DNA from: Prochlorococcus sp. AG-402-N10
GTDB lineage: Bacteria; Cyanobacteriota; Cyanobacteriia; PCC-6307; Cyanobiaceae
Assembly: GCA_003216465.1 (NCBI GenBank)
Contig: QCIU01000001.1
Coordinates: 186,001 to 250,000 of the forward strand
Length of the DNA: 64,000 bases
Reading direction: 5' to 3'
Shown here: piece after piece, positions 49,555 to 61,003 of the stretch
Layout: each line of letters opens with the position of its first letter
How positions within the stretch are numbered: position 1 is the stretch's first letter
Program-made: the position numbers and the translations under genes
Notes under the pieces: model-generated
Databases searched by the model: none
The model's input: the letters and a program-made list of their open reading frames with translations, nothing else
What the model was told of the DNA's origin: nothing

Positions 49555-51108
49555 TTAGTTTTTTCTTACTAATTTCCAAGGATACAAAATTTTATTTTCA
49601 TAAATTATTTGATAAGAGTCAGTTTCCTTTAATTCTTTTGAAGATAAAGTGGACCATGCGAAATCTGCAGAATTCATTTTTTTAATACTATCAATACCCT
49701 CTCCAAGGTTTGGAGTTAAGAGAGATATTCTTATAATTTTTGATTGTGACTTTTCATTTTTAATAGAACTTTTATCAACTTTTATGATTTGATTTTTGAG
49801 AATATCAAACGAAGAAAGATATTCCATAGTTTCTCTTAATTCTCTTGATCTGTCTGTAAACAAACCTGACTGCAAGAGTAAAGATGTCAATAGGTAAGGA
49901 CCAATAATTAAAATTATAAAAACTTTTTTGATGGTAATATCGTGTCTTATAAAAGACCAAGCCATTGCAAAAGATATTAATCCTAAAATCATAAATGTGT
50001 TTTCTTTTAAGGTAAAATTTAAATTTTCTTTGAAAAAAATAAAATATGAAATAACTAACGAAATAGTTAATAAAGGAATTAATTTTGATGTAATAAAAAC
50101 GACCAAAGATTTATATTTTTTTGAACCGAATAAAAAAATAATACCTGTGTATGAATTTAAAGATAGGATTGAAGCTATTTGCAAAGGGTAATATTGCGTT
50201 TTTGTAGAAAAAATACTCATTATTAGTATCAAAATTAGTGGAAAGTAAGTCAAAATAAGATTTTCTTTTTTATTTTGTGAGATATTCCAAATTAAACCGA
50301 TAATAGAAAATATGCTCCATGGCAAAAATGTCAAAGGGATATTCCAAAAATAATAATAGAAAGGATTTGTAAAATTGTTTTCATTAGAAAGAATATTTAA
50401 TTTTCCAAATAAGTAAAAGATAATATTCTGATCTAAATAAGAATTTATATTGTAAGCCCATAAGAAAAATGGATAAAAACCAATTAATAATCCAATCCAA
50501 AAGAATTTTGAAGCTAAAAGATTCTTTTTTGTAAATAAATATGGCGTTAGTGCCGCAATAGGAACAGCCACAAGAAAAGTCTTCATCATAAAAGCTAAAC
50601 CTATCCAAATCCCAAATACAAAAATATAAAACTTGTTATTTTTGCTTTTTATTTTTACTAAAGCAAATACTCCTAAAGTTACCAGACATGAATAAATAAT
50701 ATCTTGAGTAGCCAAATGAGAGTAATCAAACCATAAATATGTTGTTGAAAGTATTAGTGGAGAAAAGATTGCATATCTTTTCTCAAAAAATTCCTCATGT
50801 AATTTATAAGTTAAAAACAACATTAATATCGCTGCAATCGTTGTTGGCAAATATGCCGAGAAAATATTCTCGCCAAATATTTCTTGTGACTTTGCTATTA
50901 AAACTTGTAACCCAATTGTTCTATCTAAGACATACTTATCCCACCATAAAGGAATTGTCCAGTTCCCTTTCTCTAATATCCATCTAGCTTGCAATGCATA
51001 AAATCCTTCATCAAAAGCTATATAACTTCTTTTTCCAAAATAGAAAATAACAGGAAAAAAAATAAATATTTTTAAAAGTTTGTTGGAGTTATTATTTCTC
51101 TCAATCAT
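49555..51108 (-). CDS. PMT/ArnT-like membrane glycosyltransferase
   Basis: The first loop has FDEGFYALQARWILEKGNWT, the DE...Y signature of ArnT and protein-O-mannosyltransferase-like GT-C enzymes, which move sugars from a polyprenyl-phosphate donor outside the membrane. About ten to twelve hydrophobic segments follow, then a soluble tail (about 440-517). It is 517 residues. A polyprenyl-phosphate glycosyltransferase of the sort that could supply its donor lies at 23531. It starts 26 bases after the 3' end of tRNA-Thr, so may share the tRNA promoter. Confidence 0.85.
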   Translation of the reverse strand: MIERNNNSNKLLKIFIFFPVIFYFGKRSYIAFDEGFYALQARWILEKGNWTIPLWWDKYVLDRTIGLQVLIAKSQEIFGENIFSAYLPTTIAAILMLFLTYKLHEEFFEKRYAIFSPLILSTTYLWFDYSHLATQDIIYSCLVTLGVFALVKIKSKNNKFYIFVFGIWIGLAFMMKTFLVAVPIAALTPYLFTKKNLLASKFFWIGLLIGFYPFFLWAYNINSYLDQNIIFYLFGKLNILSNENNFTNPFYYYFWNIPLTFLPWSIFSIIGLIWNISQNKKENLILTYFPLILILIMSIFSTKTQYYPLQIASILSLNSYTGIIFLFGSKKYKSLVVFITSKLIPLLTISLVISYFIFFKENLNFTLKENTFMILGLISFAMAWSFIRHDITIKKVFIILIIGPYLLTSLLLQSGLFTDRSRELRETMEYLSSFDILKNQIIKVDKSSIKNEKSQSKIIRISLLTPNLGEGIDSIKKMNSADFAWSTLSSKELKETDSYQIIYENKILYPWKLVRKN

Positions 51109-51133
51109 ATTGTTCCAAAATATGAAATTTAAA

Positions 51134-51205
51134 TGCCGATAATTGGAATTGAACCAATGACCTACTGTTTACGAAACAATTGCTCTTCCGCTGAGCTATA
51201 TCTGC
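51134..51205 (-). tRNA. tRNA-Thr (anticodon CGT)
   Basis: The reverse complement folds as a 72-base cloverleaf: acceptor GCAGATA with TATCGGC, D-arm GCTC...GAGC, anticodon arm ATTGT-TTCGTAA-ACAGT with anticodon CGT (reads ACG), T-arm ATTGG-TTCAATT-CCAAT, and discriminator A. CCA is not encoded. The acceptor has one mismatch (A3 opposite G70). It lies between the PMT-like gene and the DUF3493 gene. Confidence 0.92.
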
Positions 51206-51259
51206 AATATAAAGTTTTGATATTTTCATATAGAATTAATTTTATATTTGAAATAAGTA

Positions 51260-51499
51260 ATGTCAAAAATTGATCCTGAATTAAAAAAAAAATTACTAAA
51301 GGAATCTAAGACTCCCTTTAAGAGCTTAAGAAGATTATTGTGGATAGCCTTTACAGGTTCAGCTTTTTTAGGGCTTTTCATAATGGTTTCTAAAATTGCT
51401 AGTGGTAATGAAATACAGCAAAATAATATTTTGATACAACTAGGAACTTGTGTAATCTTTCCTCTCCTATTATTCCTTGATAGGAATAAAGAGGACTAA
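51260..51499 (+). CDS. DUF3493 family small membrane protein
   Basis: This 79-residue protein has a basic N-terminus (DPELKKKLLKESKTPFKSLR), then two hydrophobic segments (about 25-45 and 53-72), the layout of DUF3493. Chloroplast relatives have been linked to photosystem II accumulation (LPA3), though the role in bacteria is not settled. It is divergent from tRNA-Thr and convergent with infB, with one base between the stops. Confidence 0.78.
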   Translation: MSKIDPELKKKLLKESKTPFKSLRRLLWIAFTGSAFLGLFIMVSKIASGNEIQQNNILIQLGTCVIFPLLLFLDRNKED

Positions 51500-51500
51500 T

Positions 51501-54500
51501 TTATTTATTTAATGTCCTTTTTTTAGTAACGAATTTGTATGCTTCAATGAGGTCCCCCTCGTTCCATGTTGAGAATTTATCACAGCCAACACCACATTCA
51601 AAGCCTGTATTCACTTCTTTTACATCATCTTTAGAACGTTTTAGAGAATCTAAATTACCCTCGAAAATTACTTTATCTGATCTAAGGACTCTTAGAGAAC
51701 AGTTTCTTTGAAGTTTACCACTTTGTATATAGCACCCAGCAATTGAACCTTTCCCGACTGCAAAAGTTGCTCGTACTTCAGCTTGCCCTAAAGACTCCTC
51801 AACTAAATCAGGCTCAAGTAGTCCTTCCATAGCTAATTGAATATCTTCTAAAAGTTTATAAATCACTTCATACTCTCTTACATCAACATCATTTGCGTCA
51901 GCTGCTTTTTTTGCGCCAGAGGCTAACGATGTATTGAATCCTATAATTACAGAGCCAGAGGCAGCCGCAAGATCTATATCTGTTTCAGTTATTTCTCCAG
52001 GAGCTGAGAGGAGAACTCTAACTTGAACTTCATTTTTTGGTAATTGTTCTAGTGAACCTAATATTGCTTCCACACTCCCTTGGACATCCGCTTTAAGAAT
52101 TAAATTTAGTTCTTTAAGCTCTCCATCATTTGCTTGAGTTGATAAAGATGATAAGCTTACTCTTCTCGATGCCATTTGCTGGGCTAATTTTGTTGCTCTT
52201 GCGTCAGTAGCTCTTTCTCCTACAATCACTCTAGCAGTCTTCTCATCAGGATAAACCTCAAATTCATCACCTGCTGTTGGCACTTCGCTAAATCCAAGGG
52301 CTTCTACTGGACATGAAGGCCCTGCTTCCTTGATTCTATTTCCATGTTCATCTACCATTGCTCTGATTTTCCCAAGTACTGAGCCTGCAGCTAAAACATC
52401 ACCAGATTTTAAAGTACCATTCTGTACTAATAAAGTTGCAACAGGACCTTTGGCTTTGTCCAAATGGGCTTCAATAACTGTACCTTTAGCTAATCTTTCA
52501 GGGTTAGCTTGAAGATCTTCTACTTCAGAAACTAATAAGATCATTTCCAGTAATTTATCAATATTTTGCTTTTTGATGGCACTTACTGGAACCATCACCA
52601 CGTCTCCGCCCCAATCTTCAGCAATTAAATCTTTTTCTGACAGTTCCTGCTTAACTTTATCTGGAGAGGCACCTTCTTTATCAATTTTGTTGATAGCTAC
52701 AACTATTGGCACTTTTGCAGCTCTTGCATGGCTAATGGCCTCTAGTGTTTGAGGTCTACAACCATCATCTGCTGCTACAACAAGTACAGCCACATCCGTT
52801 ACTTTTGTGCCTCTTGCACGCATTGCAGTAAAGGCTTCATGACCGGGTGTATCAAGAAAAGTTAGTTTTTTCTTTTTTGATTCGTGTTCAAACTCTACTT
52901 GATAGGCTCCTATATGTTGAGTTATTCCACCCGCTTCGCCTGATGCCACTCTGGATTCTCTTATGGAATCTAAGAGACTTGTTTTGCCATGATCAACATG
53001 TCCCATTACTGTAATGACCGGAGGTCTTTTTATTAGGCTATCAAGATCATCACTTTCAATCATATCTACTGTTTTCTTTGCAGCTTCTTCGACATCATCC
53101 TGCAAAACAGGTACTCCAAATTCTTCAGCTACAGTCTCGATAGTTGTCAAATCAAGTGATTGAGTAACTGTAGCTGTAATACCTTTGAAGAAAAGAGACT
53201 TAATTATTTCAGAACTTTCAAGACTAAGTTTATCCGCCAGTTCTTGAACTGTTAAATTATCTTCGGGTACAATTATCATCTCTGGTCTTACTTGTTTTGC
53301 ATCTTTAGCTGCTCTTAATTCCATAGCTCTTCTCTTTTGTCTTTGTCTAGTAGTCTCTTTTTTCTTTTTCTTAAATTGTCTTGTAGCTTTCTGTGATTTA
53401 GGCTCTGCAGAATTTTCTTTTTTTGGACGAGCCAAACTAGCTGATAATATTGATACCTTCTCTCCTGAGTAGCCGCTGGTCTCAGAGGTTAATGAATCAT
53501 CGTTCTCGCCAATAATATGTACTTTTTGCCTTTGTTTCTGAGGGTTTTTATTTCTTAATGCTTCTAATTTTGCACTGTCATCCCAATCTGATCTACCTGG
53601 CTTCTTGGAGTTATTTGTAAATGATCTATGAGGCGGTTTTTTGGAGGCAGGGGATGCATTTAGACGACTATTAGGTGCTTTAGCCTTTTGCTTAGGACCA
53701 TCAATTTTCTGTTTGTCAATATTAGGTTTAGCAAAGTTCTCTTTTTCTGATGCATTCGTTTTCTGTAGCTGCATCAATTCATTAGGTGCGACTGGTTTTC
53801 TGATACCTGAGGGATTTTGATTATTAAATCTCGAGCCTGACCTGTTGAAATTTTCCTGCCTGTAGGGAGTACCTGATCTATTTGGCCCCCCTGATCTATT
53901 TGGACTACCTGATCTATTTGGGCCCCCTGATCTGTTTGGAGCACCTTGTCTATAAGAACCTCCTGGTCTGTTCGAAGTACCTGGTCTGTTTGGAGTACCT
54001 GGTCTGTTTGGAGTATTCTGCCTGTAAGAACCACCTGATCTGTTTGTACCACCCTGCCTATTCTGTCCTCCTGATCTATTAGGAGCACCTGTTCTATTAG
54101 GAACAACTTGCCTATTCTGCCCTCCTGATCTGTTTGAAGCTGTTTGTATATTTGATGTGGGTTTTCTGGTGTTGAAATTTTCCTTTTTGGGATTAATTTG
54201 AGGTTCTTCTCTTCTTATTGGAGCACCTACCAGTTCAGGTGTATTTTTAATACGAGGATTATTTATGTTCTTTTTATTAGGGTTATTATCCTTTTCAAAT
54301 CTATTTGATGTTGGAGGTGTCTGATTAAAAGAATTAATTTTTTTATTAACATTTATATCCCTATTAGAGGTTGTTAAATTTTTAGGTTTTTCAATTAGTT
54401 GAATAGGAGGTCTTTCTGGCCCTTTTGTAGGGGGTGATGAAGGATTGATTAAAGGTTTTTTGTCTTGAATAAACTTTGAGACTGTTTTGTCTTGTTGATT

Positions 54501-54998
54501 ATCTGTTGCTTTGATTGAATTATCAGTTTTACTTTGAGGATTTGAAAAAGATTTGGATTGGAGGTTTGAGACAATTGTTGGAGGTTTTAGATTATCAGGT
54601 TTATTTATTACTTTTTTATTAGAGTTTATTAGTGAATTCTCTGGCTTATTAATTGGCTTAATTAATAGTGGTTTTTGATTTAAATTTTCTTTTGAGGATT
54701 TTTCTCTATGTAAGTTTAAGTTATTATTAAGTGTATTATTATCTTTGCTTTGGTTGTTATTATTTTTTTGTTTTTCAGTCTTTGCTTTAAAAGATGATTT
54801 ACTTACAGAAATGATTTTTTTTTCTGAATTTTTGTTACTAACAAGATTTTTAATTTTTTTTGCATCCTCTAAGCTAATCGAACTGCTATGACTTTTAACT
54901 GATATTGAAAGTTTTTGAGCAGCATCCAATATATCTTTGTTTTCCAGCTTTAGATCTCTGGAAAGTTCATAAATTCTGATTTTATCGCTGATAGTCAT
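51501..54998 (-). CDS. infB: Translation initiation factor IF-2
   Basis: IF-2 is the GTPase that places initiator tRNA in the P-site. G1 is [17 protein letters not shown] near residue 663, the later motifs include [17 protein letters not shown] and AINKID, and domains II-IV follow to residue 1165. The N-terminal 560 residues are low-complexity, rich in Asn, Lys, Ser and Pro, and hold a run of 17 hexapeptide repeats (residues about 286-387). The IF2N-like [20 protein letters not shown] and the helix [20 protein letters not shown] precede the G domain. It is long for IF-2 but usual for cyanobacteria. The operon order is rimP, nusA, ylxR, infB. Confidence 0.96.
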   Translation of the reverse strand: MTISDKIRIYELSRDLKLENKDILDAAQKLSISVKSHSSSISLEDAKKIKNLVSNKNSEKKIISVSKSSFKAKTEKQKNNNNQSKDNNTLNNNLNLHREKSSKENLNQKPLLIKPINKPENSLINSNKKVINKPDNLKPPTIVSNLQSKSFSNPQSKTDNSIKATDNQQDKTVSKFIQDKKPLINPSSPPTKGPERPPIQLIEKPKNLTTSNRDINVNKKINSFNQTPPTSNRFEKDNNPNKKNINNPRIKNTPELVGAPIRREEPQINPKKENFNTRKPTSNIQTASNRSGGQNRQVVPNRTGAPNRSGGQNRQGGTNRSGGSYRQNTPNRPGTPNRPGTSNRPGGSYRQGAPNRSGGPNRSGSPNRSGGPNRSGTPYRQENFNRSGSRFNNQNPSGIRKPVAPNELMQLQKTNASEKENFAKPNIDKQKIDGPKQKAKAPNSRLNASPASKKPPHRSFTNNSKKPGRSDWDDSAKLEALRNKNPQKQRQKVHIIGENDDSLTSETSGYSGEKVSILSASLARPKKENSAEPKSQKATRQFKKKKKETTRQRQKRRAMELRAAKDAKQVRPEMIIVPEDNLTVQELADKLSLESSEIIKSLFFKGITATVTQSLDLTTIETVAEEFGVPVLQDDVEEAAKKTVDMIESDDLDSLIKRPPVITVMGHVDHGKTSLLDSIRESRVASGEAGGITQHIGAYQVEFEHESKKKKLTFLDTPGHEAFTAMRARGTKVTDVAVLVVAADDGCRPQTLEAISHARAAKVPIVVAINKIDKEGASPDKVKQELSEKDLIAEDWGGDVVMVPVSAIKKQNIDKLLEMILLVSEVEDLQANPERLAKGTVIEAHLDKAKGPVATLLVQNGTLKSGDVLAAGSVLGKIRAMVDEHGNRIKEAGPSCPVEALGFSEVPTAGDEFEVYPDEKTARVIVGERATDARATKLAQQMASRRVSLSSLSTQANDGELKELNLILKADVQGSVEAILGSLEQLPKNEVQVRVLLSAPGEITETDIDLAAASGSVIIGFNTSLASGAKKAADANDVDVREYEVIYKLLEDIQLAMEGLLEPDLVEESLGQAEVRATFAVGKGSIAGCYIQSGKLQRNCSLRVLRSDKVIFEGNLDSLKRSKDDVKEVNTGFECGVGCDKFSTWNEGDLIEAYKFVTKKRTLNK
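53838..54143 (-). repeat. Seventeen tandem 18-bp units inside infB
   Basis: The DNA encodes 17 six-residue units of the form G-x-P/Q-N-R-S/P/Q (for example [24 protein letters not shown]). The period is exactly 18 bp, so units can be gained or lost in frame. GGSYRQ recurs with the same neighbours, hinting at a higher-order duplication. All three frames and both strands are open here because of the repeat, which creates false ORFs. The encoded linker is Gly/Arg-rich and presumably disordered. Confidence 0.92.
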
Positions 54999-55069
54999 TT
55001 AGTCTGAATGTTGCTCTTTTTTAAAATTTAAAGAGGATTTAATTTTAATTATATGCTCTTTTGGGATAG

Positions 55070-55330
55070 TTATTTATAGTTTGCAATTTCTCTTTCAAAA
55101 ATATCAAAAAAATCAGGATTTAAACCACTTTTTAAAGCTTTTTGAAGCTTTTTTTTAAGTTTAGAATCTGTGTAACATTTTTTTGATTTACAAATGTAAG
55201 CGGAACGACCCATGCCTTGGTTTAGCATTATTCCCAACTTGTGATCATTAGTAATCTTTAAAAGATCATTCCTATCAAAAGTTGTCCTGCAGGAAATACA
55301 CTTACGCATAACAGGAGATTTCTTTATCAC
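55070..55330 (-). CDS. ylxR: YlxR family RNA-binding protein
   Basis: The 86-residue protein has the YlxR motif RKCISCRTTFDRNDLLKI near the start and then GRSAYICKSKKCY, with paired Cys. The family (DUF448) lies between nusA and infB in many bacteria and is thought to bind RNA or the nucleoid. The start overlaps the end of nusA by four bases (55327-55330), so the two are coupled. There is a gap of about 70 bases to infB. Confidence 0.88.
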   Translation of the reverse strand: MIKKSPVMRKCISCRTTFDRNDLLKITNDHKLGIMLNQGMGRSAYICKSKKCYTDSKLKKKLQKALKSGLNPDFFDIFEREIANYK

Positions 55331-56730
55331 CGCGTTTTTTCCTCTTTAGGCAATAATTCATCTTGTTTTGTATTATCTATAAGGTCACTTTCAGAAAGAT
55401 TTTCTTCAGTGTATGCTTCATCGCCATATTCCTCTTCATCTTCAGGTAAAGGATAAAGTTCCCTCAATCTTGCGTCTTCTGCAGCTCTTTCTGCTTGTTC
55501 TGCCTCTAACCTTAGCTCAGCCTCTCTTTGGAGATGCTCTTCTTCTTCTCTTTGCACAATTAATTTCTCTACCACAGCATCTTCTGCTTCTTGATCGTAT
55601 TCATGAGAGTTTTTAACGTCTATTTTCCAGCCTGTTAACCTTGCAGCAAGACGTACATTTTGACCTTCTCTCCCTATAGCAAGACTCAATTGATCAGGGG
55701 GGACAAGGACATGAGCATGTTGCCCTTCTGGATCAACGAGCCTGACAAGGTCAACTTTAGCAGGGCTTAAAGAATTTAATATGTACTGTATAGGGTCAGA
55801 TGACCACTTAATAACATCTATCTTTTCTCCTCTTAATTCATTAACTACTTGTTGGATTCTTGCTCCTCTTGCTCCAATGCAAGCCCCGACGGGATCAACT
55901 TCTTTTTCAATACTATCAACTGCGACTTTTGTTCTTGGGCCAACAGCTCTGGAAGGAGGGTTTGCTTCTCGAGAAACAGCGACAATTTTTACTGTACCCT
56001 CTTGAATTTCTGGGACTTCATTTTCAAATAAATAGACTACTAAGCCAGCATTAGCTCTACTTACAAAAAGTTGAGGCCCTTTTCTTGCAATTTCACTAAC
56101 TTCCTTAAGAAATACTTTGAATGTTGCATTAGCTCTATAGTTATCATTAGGCAATTGATCTCTTTTGGGAAGTTCAGCTTCAACTTCGGGTCTTCCAATA
56201 CCAGAGCTTACTCCCATAATTACTGATTGTCTTTCAAATCTTATAACTCTTGCTGTTAAAACAGGATCTTCTAAATCTGCGAATTCTTCCTGAATCATTT
56301 TTCTTTGCTGGTCTCTCAACTTTTGTGCTAGTACTTGCTTTGTTGTCGAGGCTGCCATTCTGCCAAAATCCTCTTTCTCTGGAGTAACGTCTAAAACAAC
56401 TGTATCTCCTATTTGAGCATCATCAGCAACTTGTTTAACTTCTATAAGAGATATCTGATGATCTTCACTTTCGACCTCTTCAACAATTATTTTGCTTGAT
56501 AAAATTCGATAACCTTCTTCATCTAAATCAAATCCCACATCAAAATTATTAAAGTATTCCTCATCAAATGGATCTTCTTTCATTCCAATATAGAAAGTTC
56601 TTCTATATTTTTCGTAACCTTTAAGTAAAGCTTCGCGTAAAGCTGACTCGACAACATGAGGAGGTAATTTTTTTTCCTCACTTATGTCTTCAATTAGATT
56701 GTTTAAACCTGGGAGAATAACTAATGCCAT
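55327..56730 (-). CDS. nusA: Transcription termination/antitermination protein NusA
   Basis: NusA controls RNA polymerase pausing and termination. The N-terminal domain (about 1-130) is followed by S1 and KH domains: SRANAGLVVYLFENEVPEIQ, VDPVGACIGARGARIQQVVN (KH1) and AIGREGQNVRLAARLTGWKI (KH2). It is 467 residues, ending in an acidic Glu-rich tail instead of the C-terminal acidic repeats of proteobacteria. It overlaps ylxR by four bases and lies 36 bases after rimP. Confidence 0.95.
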   Translation of the reverse strand: MALVILPGLNNLIEDISEEKKLPPHVVESALREALLKGYEKYRRTFYIGMKEDPFDEEYFNNFDVGFDLDEEGYRILSSKIIVEEVESEDHQISLIEVKQVADDAQIGDTVVLDVTPEKEDFGRMAASTTKQVLAQKLRDQQRKMIQEEFADLEDPVLTARVIRFERQSVIMGVSSGIGRPEVEAELPKRDQLPNDNYRANATFKVFLKEVSEIARKGPQLFVSRANAGLVVYLFENEVPEIQEGTVKIVAVSREANPPSRAVGPRTKVAVDSIEKEVDPVGACIGARGARIQQVVNELRGEKIDVIKWSSDPIQYILNSLSPAKVDLVRLVDPEGQHAHVLVPPDQLSLAIGREGQNVRLAARLTGWKIDVKNSHEYDQEAEDAVVEKLIVQREEEEHLQREAELRLEAEQAERAAEDARLRELYPLPEDEEEYGDEAYTEENLSESDLIDNTKQDELLPKEEKTR

Positions 56731-56766
56731 CTATGATGGGTAAATTGAATAATAGTTGAAAATAAA

Positions 56767-57234
56767 TTAGTCTTTAATTGTGCAAAGACTAACCTTTAAT
56801 ACTTCATTAAAGGGGATTTTTTTTATCTTACCTTTTATGTTAATGGCTAAATAATCTTTAGACTTTTCATAAAGTAAACCATTCAAAAAATTCATTTTTG
56901 AATTTTTTGGGTTTAACTCAACATTAACTGGAAAACCTTTAAAAGTTTTGAAGTCTCTTTCTGAGGTTAATTCATCACTGACCCCTTGACTACTAATTTC
57001 TAAGACATATGAACATTTTAAAAGATTTGAATTCTCAATTACTATAGATGCTGGGTTATTAAATTTTGAACAATCATCCAATGTAATATCTTTCCCATCA
57101 ATATTTCTAATGATGATTTTGATAATTATTGGAATATTATTTGTCAACGTATTAATGCTAACAATTTCTAGATTTAATTCTTTAGATACTCCTTTTAGAA
57201 GGTTTTCCAAATGGATTTTAAATTCTTTATCCAA
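56767..57234 (-). CDS. rimP: Ribosome maturation factor RimP
   Basis: RimP helps the 30S subunit mature. The 155-residue protein has the expected layout: an N-terminal helix-strand domain, then a segment like [23 protein letters not shown] with the family S-x-G-(x)-x-x-L pattern, and a C-terminal Sm-like strand region. The sequence is divergent, but the nusA position (36 bases upstream of it) is the well-known rimP place. Its own promoter must lie in the 160-base gap with the divergent protease gene. Confidence 0.85.
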   Translation of the reverse strand: MDKEFKIHLENLLKGVSKELNLEIVSINTLTNNIPIIIKIIIRNIDGKDITLDDCSKFNNPASIVIENSNLLKCSYVLEISSQGVSDELTSERDFKTFKGFPVNVELNPKNSKMNFLNGLLYEKSKDYLAINIKGKIKKIPFNEVLKVSLCTIKD

Positions 57235-57362
57235 TTTATTCAGATAATCTTTTTATTTATTTATCATTTTCACATAATAAACAATCATTTTTTGAAAAAA
57301 TTTTATTTGTATATTTTATGGATGTAAACAAAAAAACAACACTAGTAAATTTATTCAACTAA

Positions 57363-58526
<1,164 letters not shown>

Positions 58527-58574
58527 ATCACCTGTTGAAATTTAATAATCTATAAACTTTAGGTTAAAAACATT

Positions 58575-59288
58575 TTGGATTTAAAGACTCAAATGAAACA
58601 GATAGTTGCCACTGCAGCTATTAAAGAGATAGAAGATGGAATGATCGTCGGTTTAGGTTCTGGATCAACAGCAGCGCTTATGATAAAAAGCCTCGCGGAA
58701 GAAATTAGATTAGGCAAACTAAAAAATATTAGAGGTGTTCCAACTTCCTTTCAGTCCGAAGTTCTTGCCCTTGAACTTAATATTCCTTTAATTGATTTAG
58801 CTTCGGTGTCTGAAATTGATTTAGCCATTGATGGGGCTGATGAAGTAGACCCTGCCTTTCAGCTAATTAAAGGTGGAGGAGCTTGTCATGTAAGAGAAAA
58901 ATTGGTTGCCTCTAAAGCTAATAAATTATTAATTGTTGTTGATGAAACAAAGTTAGTGAAAAATTTAAATGAAGTTTTCCCACTACCGGTAGAAGTTCTT
59001 CCTTCGGCTTGGAAACAAGTTAAGGATATTATTTCAGAAATGGGTGGAGTTTCTAATTTAAGAATGGCTATAAAGAAAGCAGGTCCAGTTGTTACTGATC
59101 AAGGTAATTTAATTTTGGATGTTTTATTTGATGATGGTATAAAAAATCCAAAAGATTTAGAAAACCGTATTAATAATATTCCTGGTGTACTGGAAAATGG
59201 CTTATTTGTTAATTTAACAGATGAGGTTTTAGTTGGGAAAATTGAGAATAATATGCCAATATTGTTCTCCCCTTCAAAGATTAGCTAA
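58575..59288 (+). CDS. rpiA: Ribose-5-phosphate isomerase A
   Basis: The enzyme interconverts ribose 5-phosphate and ribulose 5-phosphate in the Calvin and pentose phosphate pathways. Motifs are [18 protein letters not shown] (about 27-44), [20 protein letters not shown] (catalytic Asp and Glu) and the [10 protein letters not shown] segment. The start is TTG at 58575; an internal ATG at 58593 would lose six residues. The 237-residue length is normal. The stop overlaps the opposite hisD by four bases within a perfect palindrome. Confidence 0.94.
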   Translation: MDLKTQMKQIVATAAIKEIEDGMIVGLGSGSTAALMIKSLAEEIRLGKLKNIRGVPTSFQSEVLALELNIPLIDLASVSEIDLAIDGADEVDPAFQLIKGGGACHVREKLVASKANKLLIVVDETKLVKNLNEVFPLPVEVLPSAWKQVKDIISEMGGVSNLRMAIKKAGPVVTDQGNLILDVLFDDGIKNPKDLENRINNIPGVLENGLFVNLTDEVLVGKIENNMPILFSPSKIS

Positions 59289-59296
59289 TCTTTGAA
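59273..59296. terminator. Perfect 24-base palindrome at the convergent ends of rpiA and hisD
   Basis: TTCAAAGATTAG is followed directly by its reverse complement CTAATCTTTGAA. Both stop codons lie in it (rpiA TAA at 59286-59288, hisD TAG on the minus strand at 59285-59287). As the centre has no loop bases, RNA from either strand would fold with a few central bases open. Only a short T run follows (59297-59306 on +), so it may act as a weak bidirectional terminator. The palindrome is exact; the role is inference. Confidence 0.55.
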
Positions 59297-60571
59297 TCTG
59301 ATTTTTACAGAATTAGCGTGGCTATGTAAACCTTCACTATTTGCCAAATTTATAATGTCTAAACTATTAATTTTTAAACTTTTTTCATTAAATTCAATTA
59401 TTGATGAGTTTTTCATAAAAGTTTCAACTCCTAATGAACCACTAAACCTTGCATTGCCGCATGTAGGTAAAGTGTGATTAGGCCCTGCCAAATAATCCCC
59501 TACGGCTTCCGGTGTCCACTTTCCTAAGAATATTGCACCTGCATTTTCGATGTTTTCTAGAATCTTTTGGGGATCAATAGTAATTATTTCTAAATGTTCT
59601 GGAGCAAATTGATTGCTTAGATCAATACAGGATTCTAACTTTTTGCAAATAGCAATTAATCCCCAGTTTTTGATTGATTGAATACAAATCTCTTTTCTTG
59701 GATGATTGTTGATTTTTTTGTAAACCTCTTCAAAAACTTTTTTTGCTAATTCATTTGAAGTAGTTAAAAGTATTGAAGATGCTAATGGATCATGCTCGGC
59801 TTGAGCTAATAGATCAGAGGCAATCTGAGAACTGTTAGCAGTATTATCAGCGATTATTAATATTTCACTTGGACCCGCTAATGAGTCAATTCCGGTGGAT
59901 CCATAAATTAATTTTTTAGCAGTGGTGACATAGATATTCCCTGGTCCAGAAATAACATCAACTTTATCTATTTGATTTGTTCCAAATGCTAAGGCACCAA
60001 TTGCCTGCGCTCCGCCAATTCTATAAACTTTATCAATTCCTGATAAATGAGCAGCAGCTAAAACAGTTGTATTTATTCTCCCCTCTGCATTTCCTGGAGA
60101 AACCATTGAAATGTCTTTGACTCCTGCTACTTTTGCAGGTATCACATTCATTAAAACTGTGCTTGGATATGCTGCTCTACCTCCTGGTATGTATAAGCCA
60201 GCTCTTTGAACTGGTAGCCACCGCCTTTGGACGGAGTCACCATATTCTCCCCTAATGGTAAAAGATCTGGGAATTTCTTGTTCATGAAATTTATATATTC
60301 TTTGATAGGCAATTTCTAATGATTTTTTTAGATTAGAATCTGTCTCATCCCAAGCTCTTTTAATATCTTTGGCACTTACTTGAATTGGTTTAGGGTTGAA
60401 TCCATCAAATTTTTTTGTATACTTCTCTATTGCTTTATCACCATAAATTTTAACTTCCTGAAGAATGTCTTCTACAACTGAAGTTATTGTATTATTATTG
60501 TCTGAAGAAGTCCTTTGAGAAATTCTTTTTAACTCCTGAATAGCTTCTTGTTTATTATCTATGATCTTCAT
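59285..60571 (-). CDS. hisD: Histidinol dehydrogenase
   Basis: HisD performs the last two steps of histidine synthesis with NAD. The protein has [37 protein letters not shown], the conserved [12 protein letters not shown] and [15 protein letters not shown], and [14 protein letters not shown]. It is 428 residues, as expected. It lies alone, convergent with rpiA, with its end in a shared palindrome. Confidence 0.95.
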   Translation of the reverse strand: MKIIDNKQEAIQELKRISQRTSSDNNNTITSVVEDILQEVKIYGDKAIEKYTKKFDGFNPKPIQVSAKDIKRAWDETDSNLKKSLEIAYQRIYKFHEQEIPRSFTIRGEYGDSVQRRWLPVQRAGLYIPGGRAAYPSTVLMNVIPAKVAGVKDISMVSPGNAEGRINTTVLAAAHLSGIDKVYRIGGAQAIGALAFGTNQIDKVDVISGPGNIYVTTAKKLIYGSTGIDSLAGPSEILIIADNTANSSQIASDLLAQAEHDPLASSILLTTSNELAKKVFEEVYKKINNHPRKEICIQSIKNWGLIAICKKLESCIDLSNQFAPEHLEIITIDPQKILENIENAGAIFLGKWTPEAVGDYLAGPNHTLPTCGNARFSGSLGVETFMKNSSIIEFNEKSLKINSLDIINLANSEGLHSHANSVKIRFKD

Positions 60572-60698
60572 ATCCTTTATGTTACATCAAATTCAAAAGT
60601 TAATGCATAACTTAATTGATCTAAAGTTAATTATATATTATTGATTAGTTGACTAACTATTTGATATGATTAATTCATGTAATATATTTTAAATTTCT

Positions 60699-60992
60699 GT
60701 GGCCAATAACAAATCAGCAAAAAAGAGAATTCAAGTTGCTGAGAGAAATCGCTTAATTAATAAATCTTATAAATCAACAGTTAGAACATTAACCAAAAAA
60801 ACATTATCCAATTGTGAAAAATATAAACAAGAACCTAATTCAAGTAATAAAGATTTAGTTCAATCAAGCTTAAATGAGGCCTTCAGTCTCATAGATAAGG
60901 CAGTCAAAAAAAATGTTCTTCATAAAAATAACGGAGCAAACAAAAAATCAAAAATTAATAAATTAGTTAAAAATTTTCTCATAACTAAATAA
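60699..60992 (+). CDS. rpsT: 30S ribosomal protein S20
   Basis: S20 binds 16S rRNA helix 44 and the 5' domain. The protein starts at GTG (60699) with MANNKSAKKRIQVAERNRLI, and has the NKSYKSTVRTLTKK helix and the Lys-rich end. The 97-residue length fits. It is divergent from hisD and is followed by tatD after 11 bases. Confidence 0.95.
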   Translation: MANNKSAKKRIQVAERNRLINKSYKSTVRTLTKKTLSNCEKYKQEPNSSNKDLVQSSLNEAFSLIDKAVKKNVLHKNNGANKKSKINKLVKNFLITK

Positions 60993-61003
60993 TTAGGCAA
61001 AAT

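Noticed and set aside
53774..54106. Extra open frames in the infB repeat, on both strands
   Set aside because: The 18-bp period keeps all frames open; they are by-products of the repeat.
53838..54143. Tandem repeats considered as a CRISPR array
   Set aside because: The repeats are contiguous 18-bp coding units without spacers, in frame within infB.
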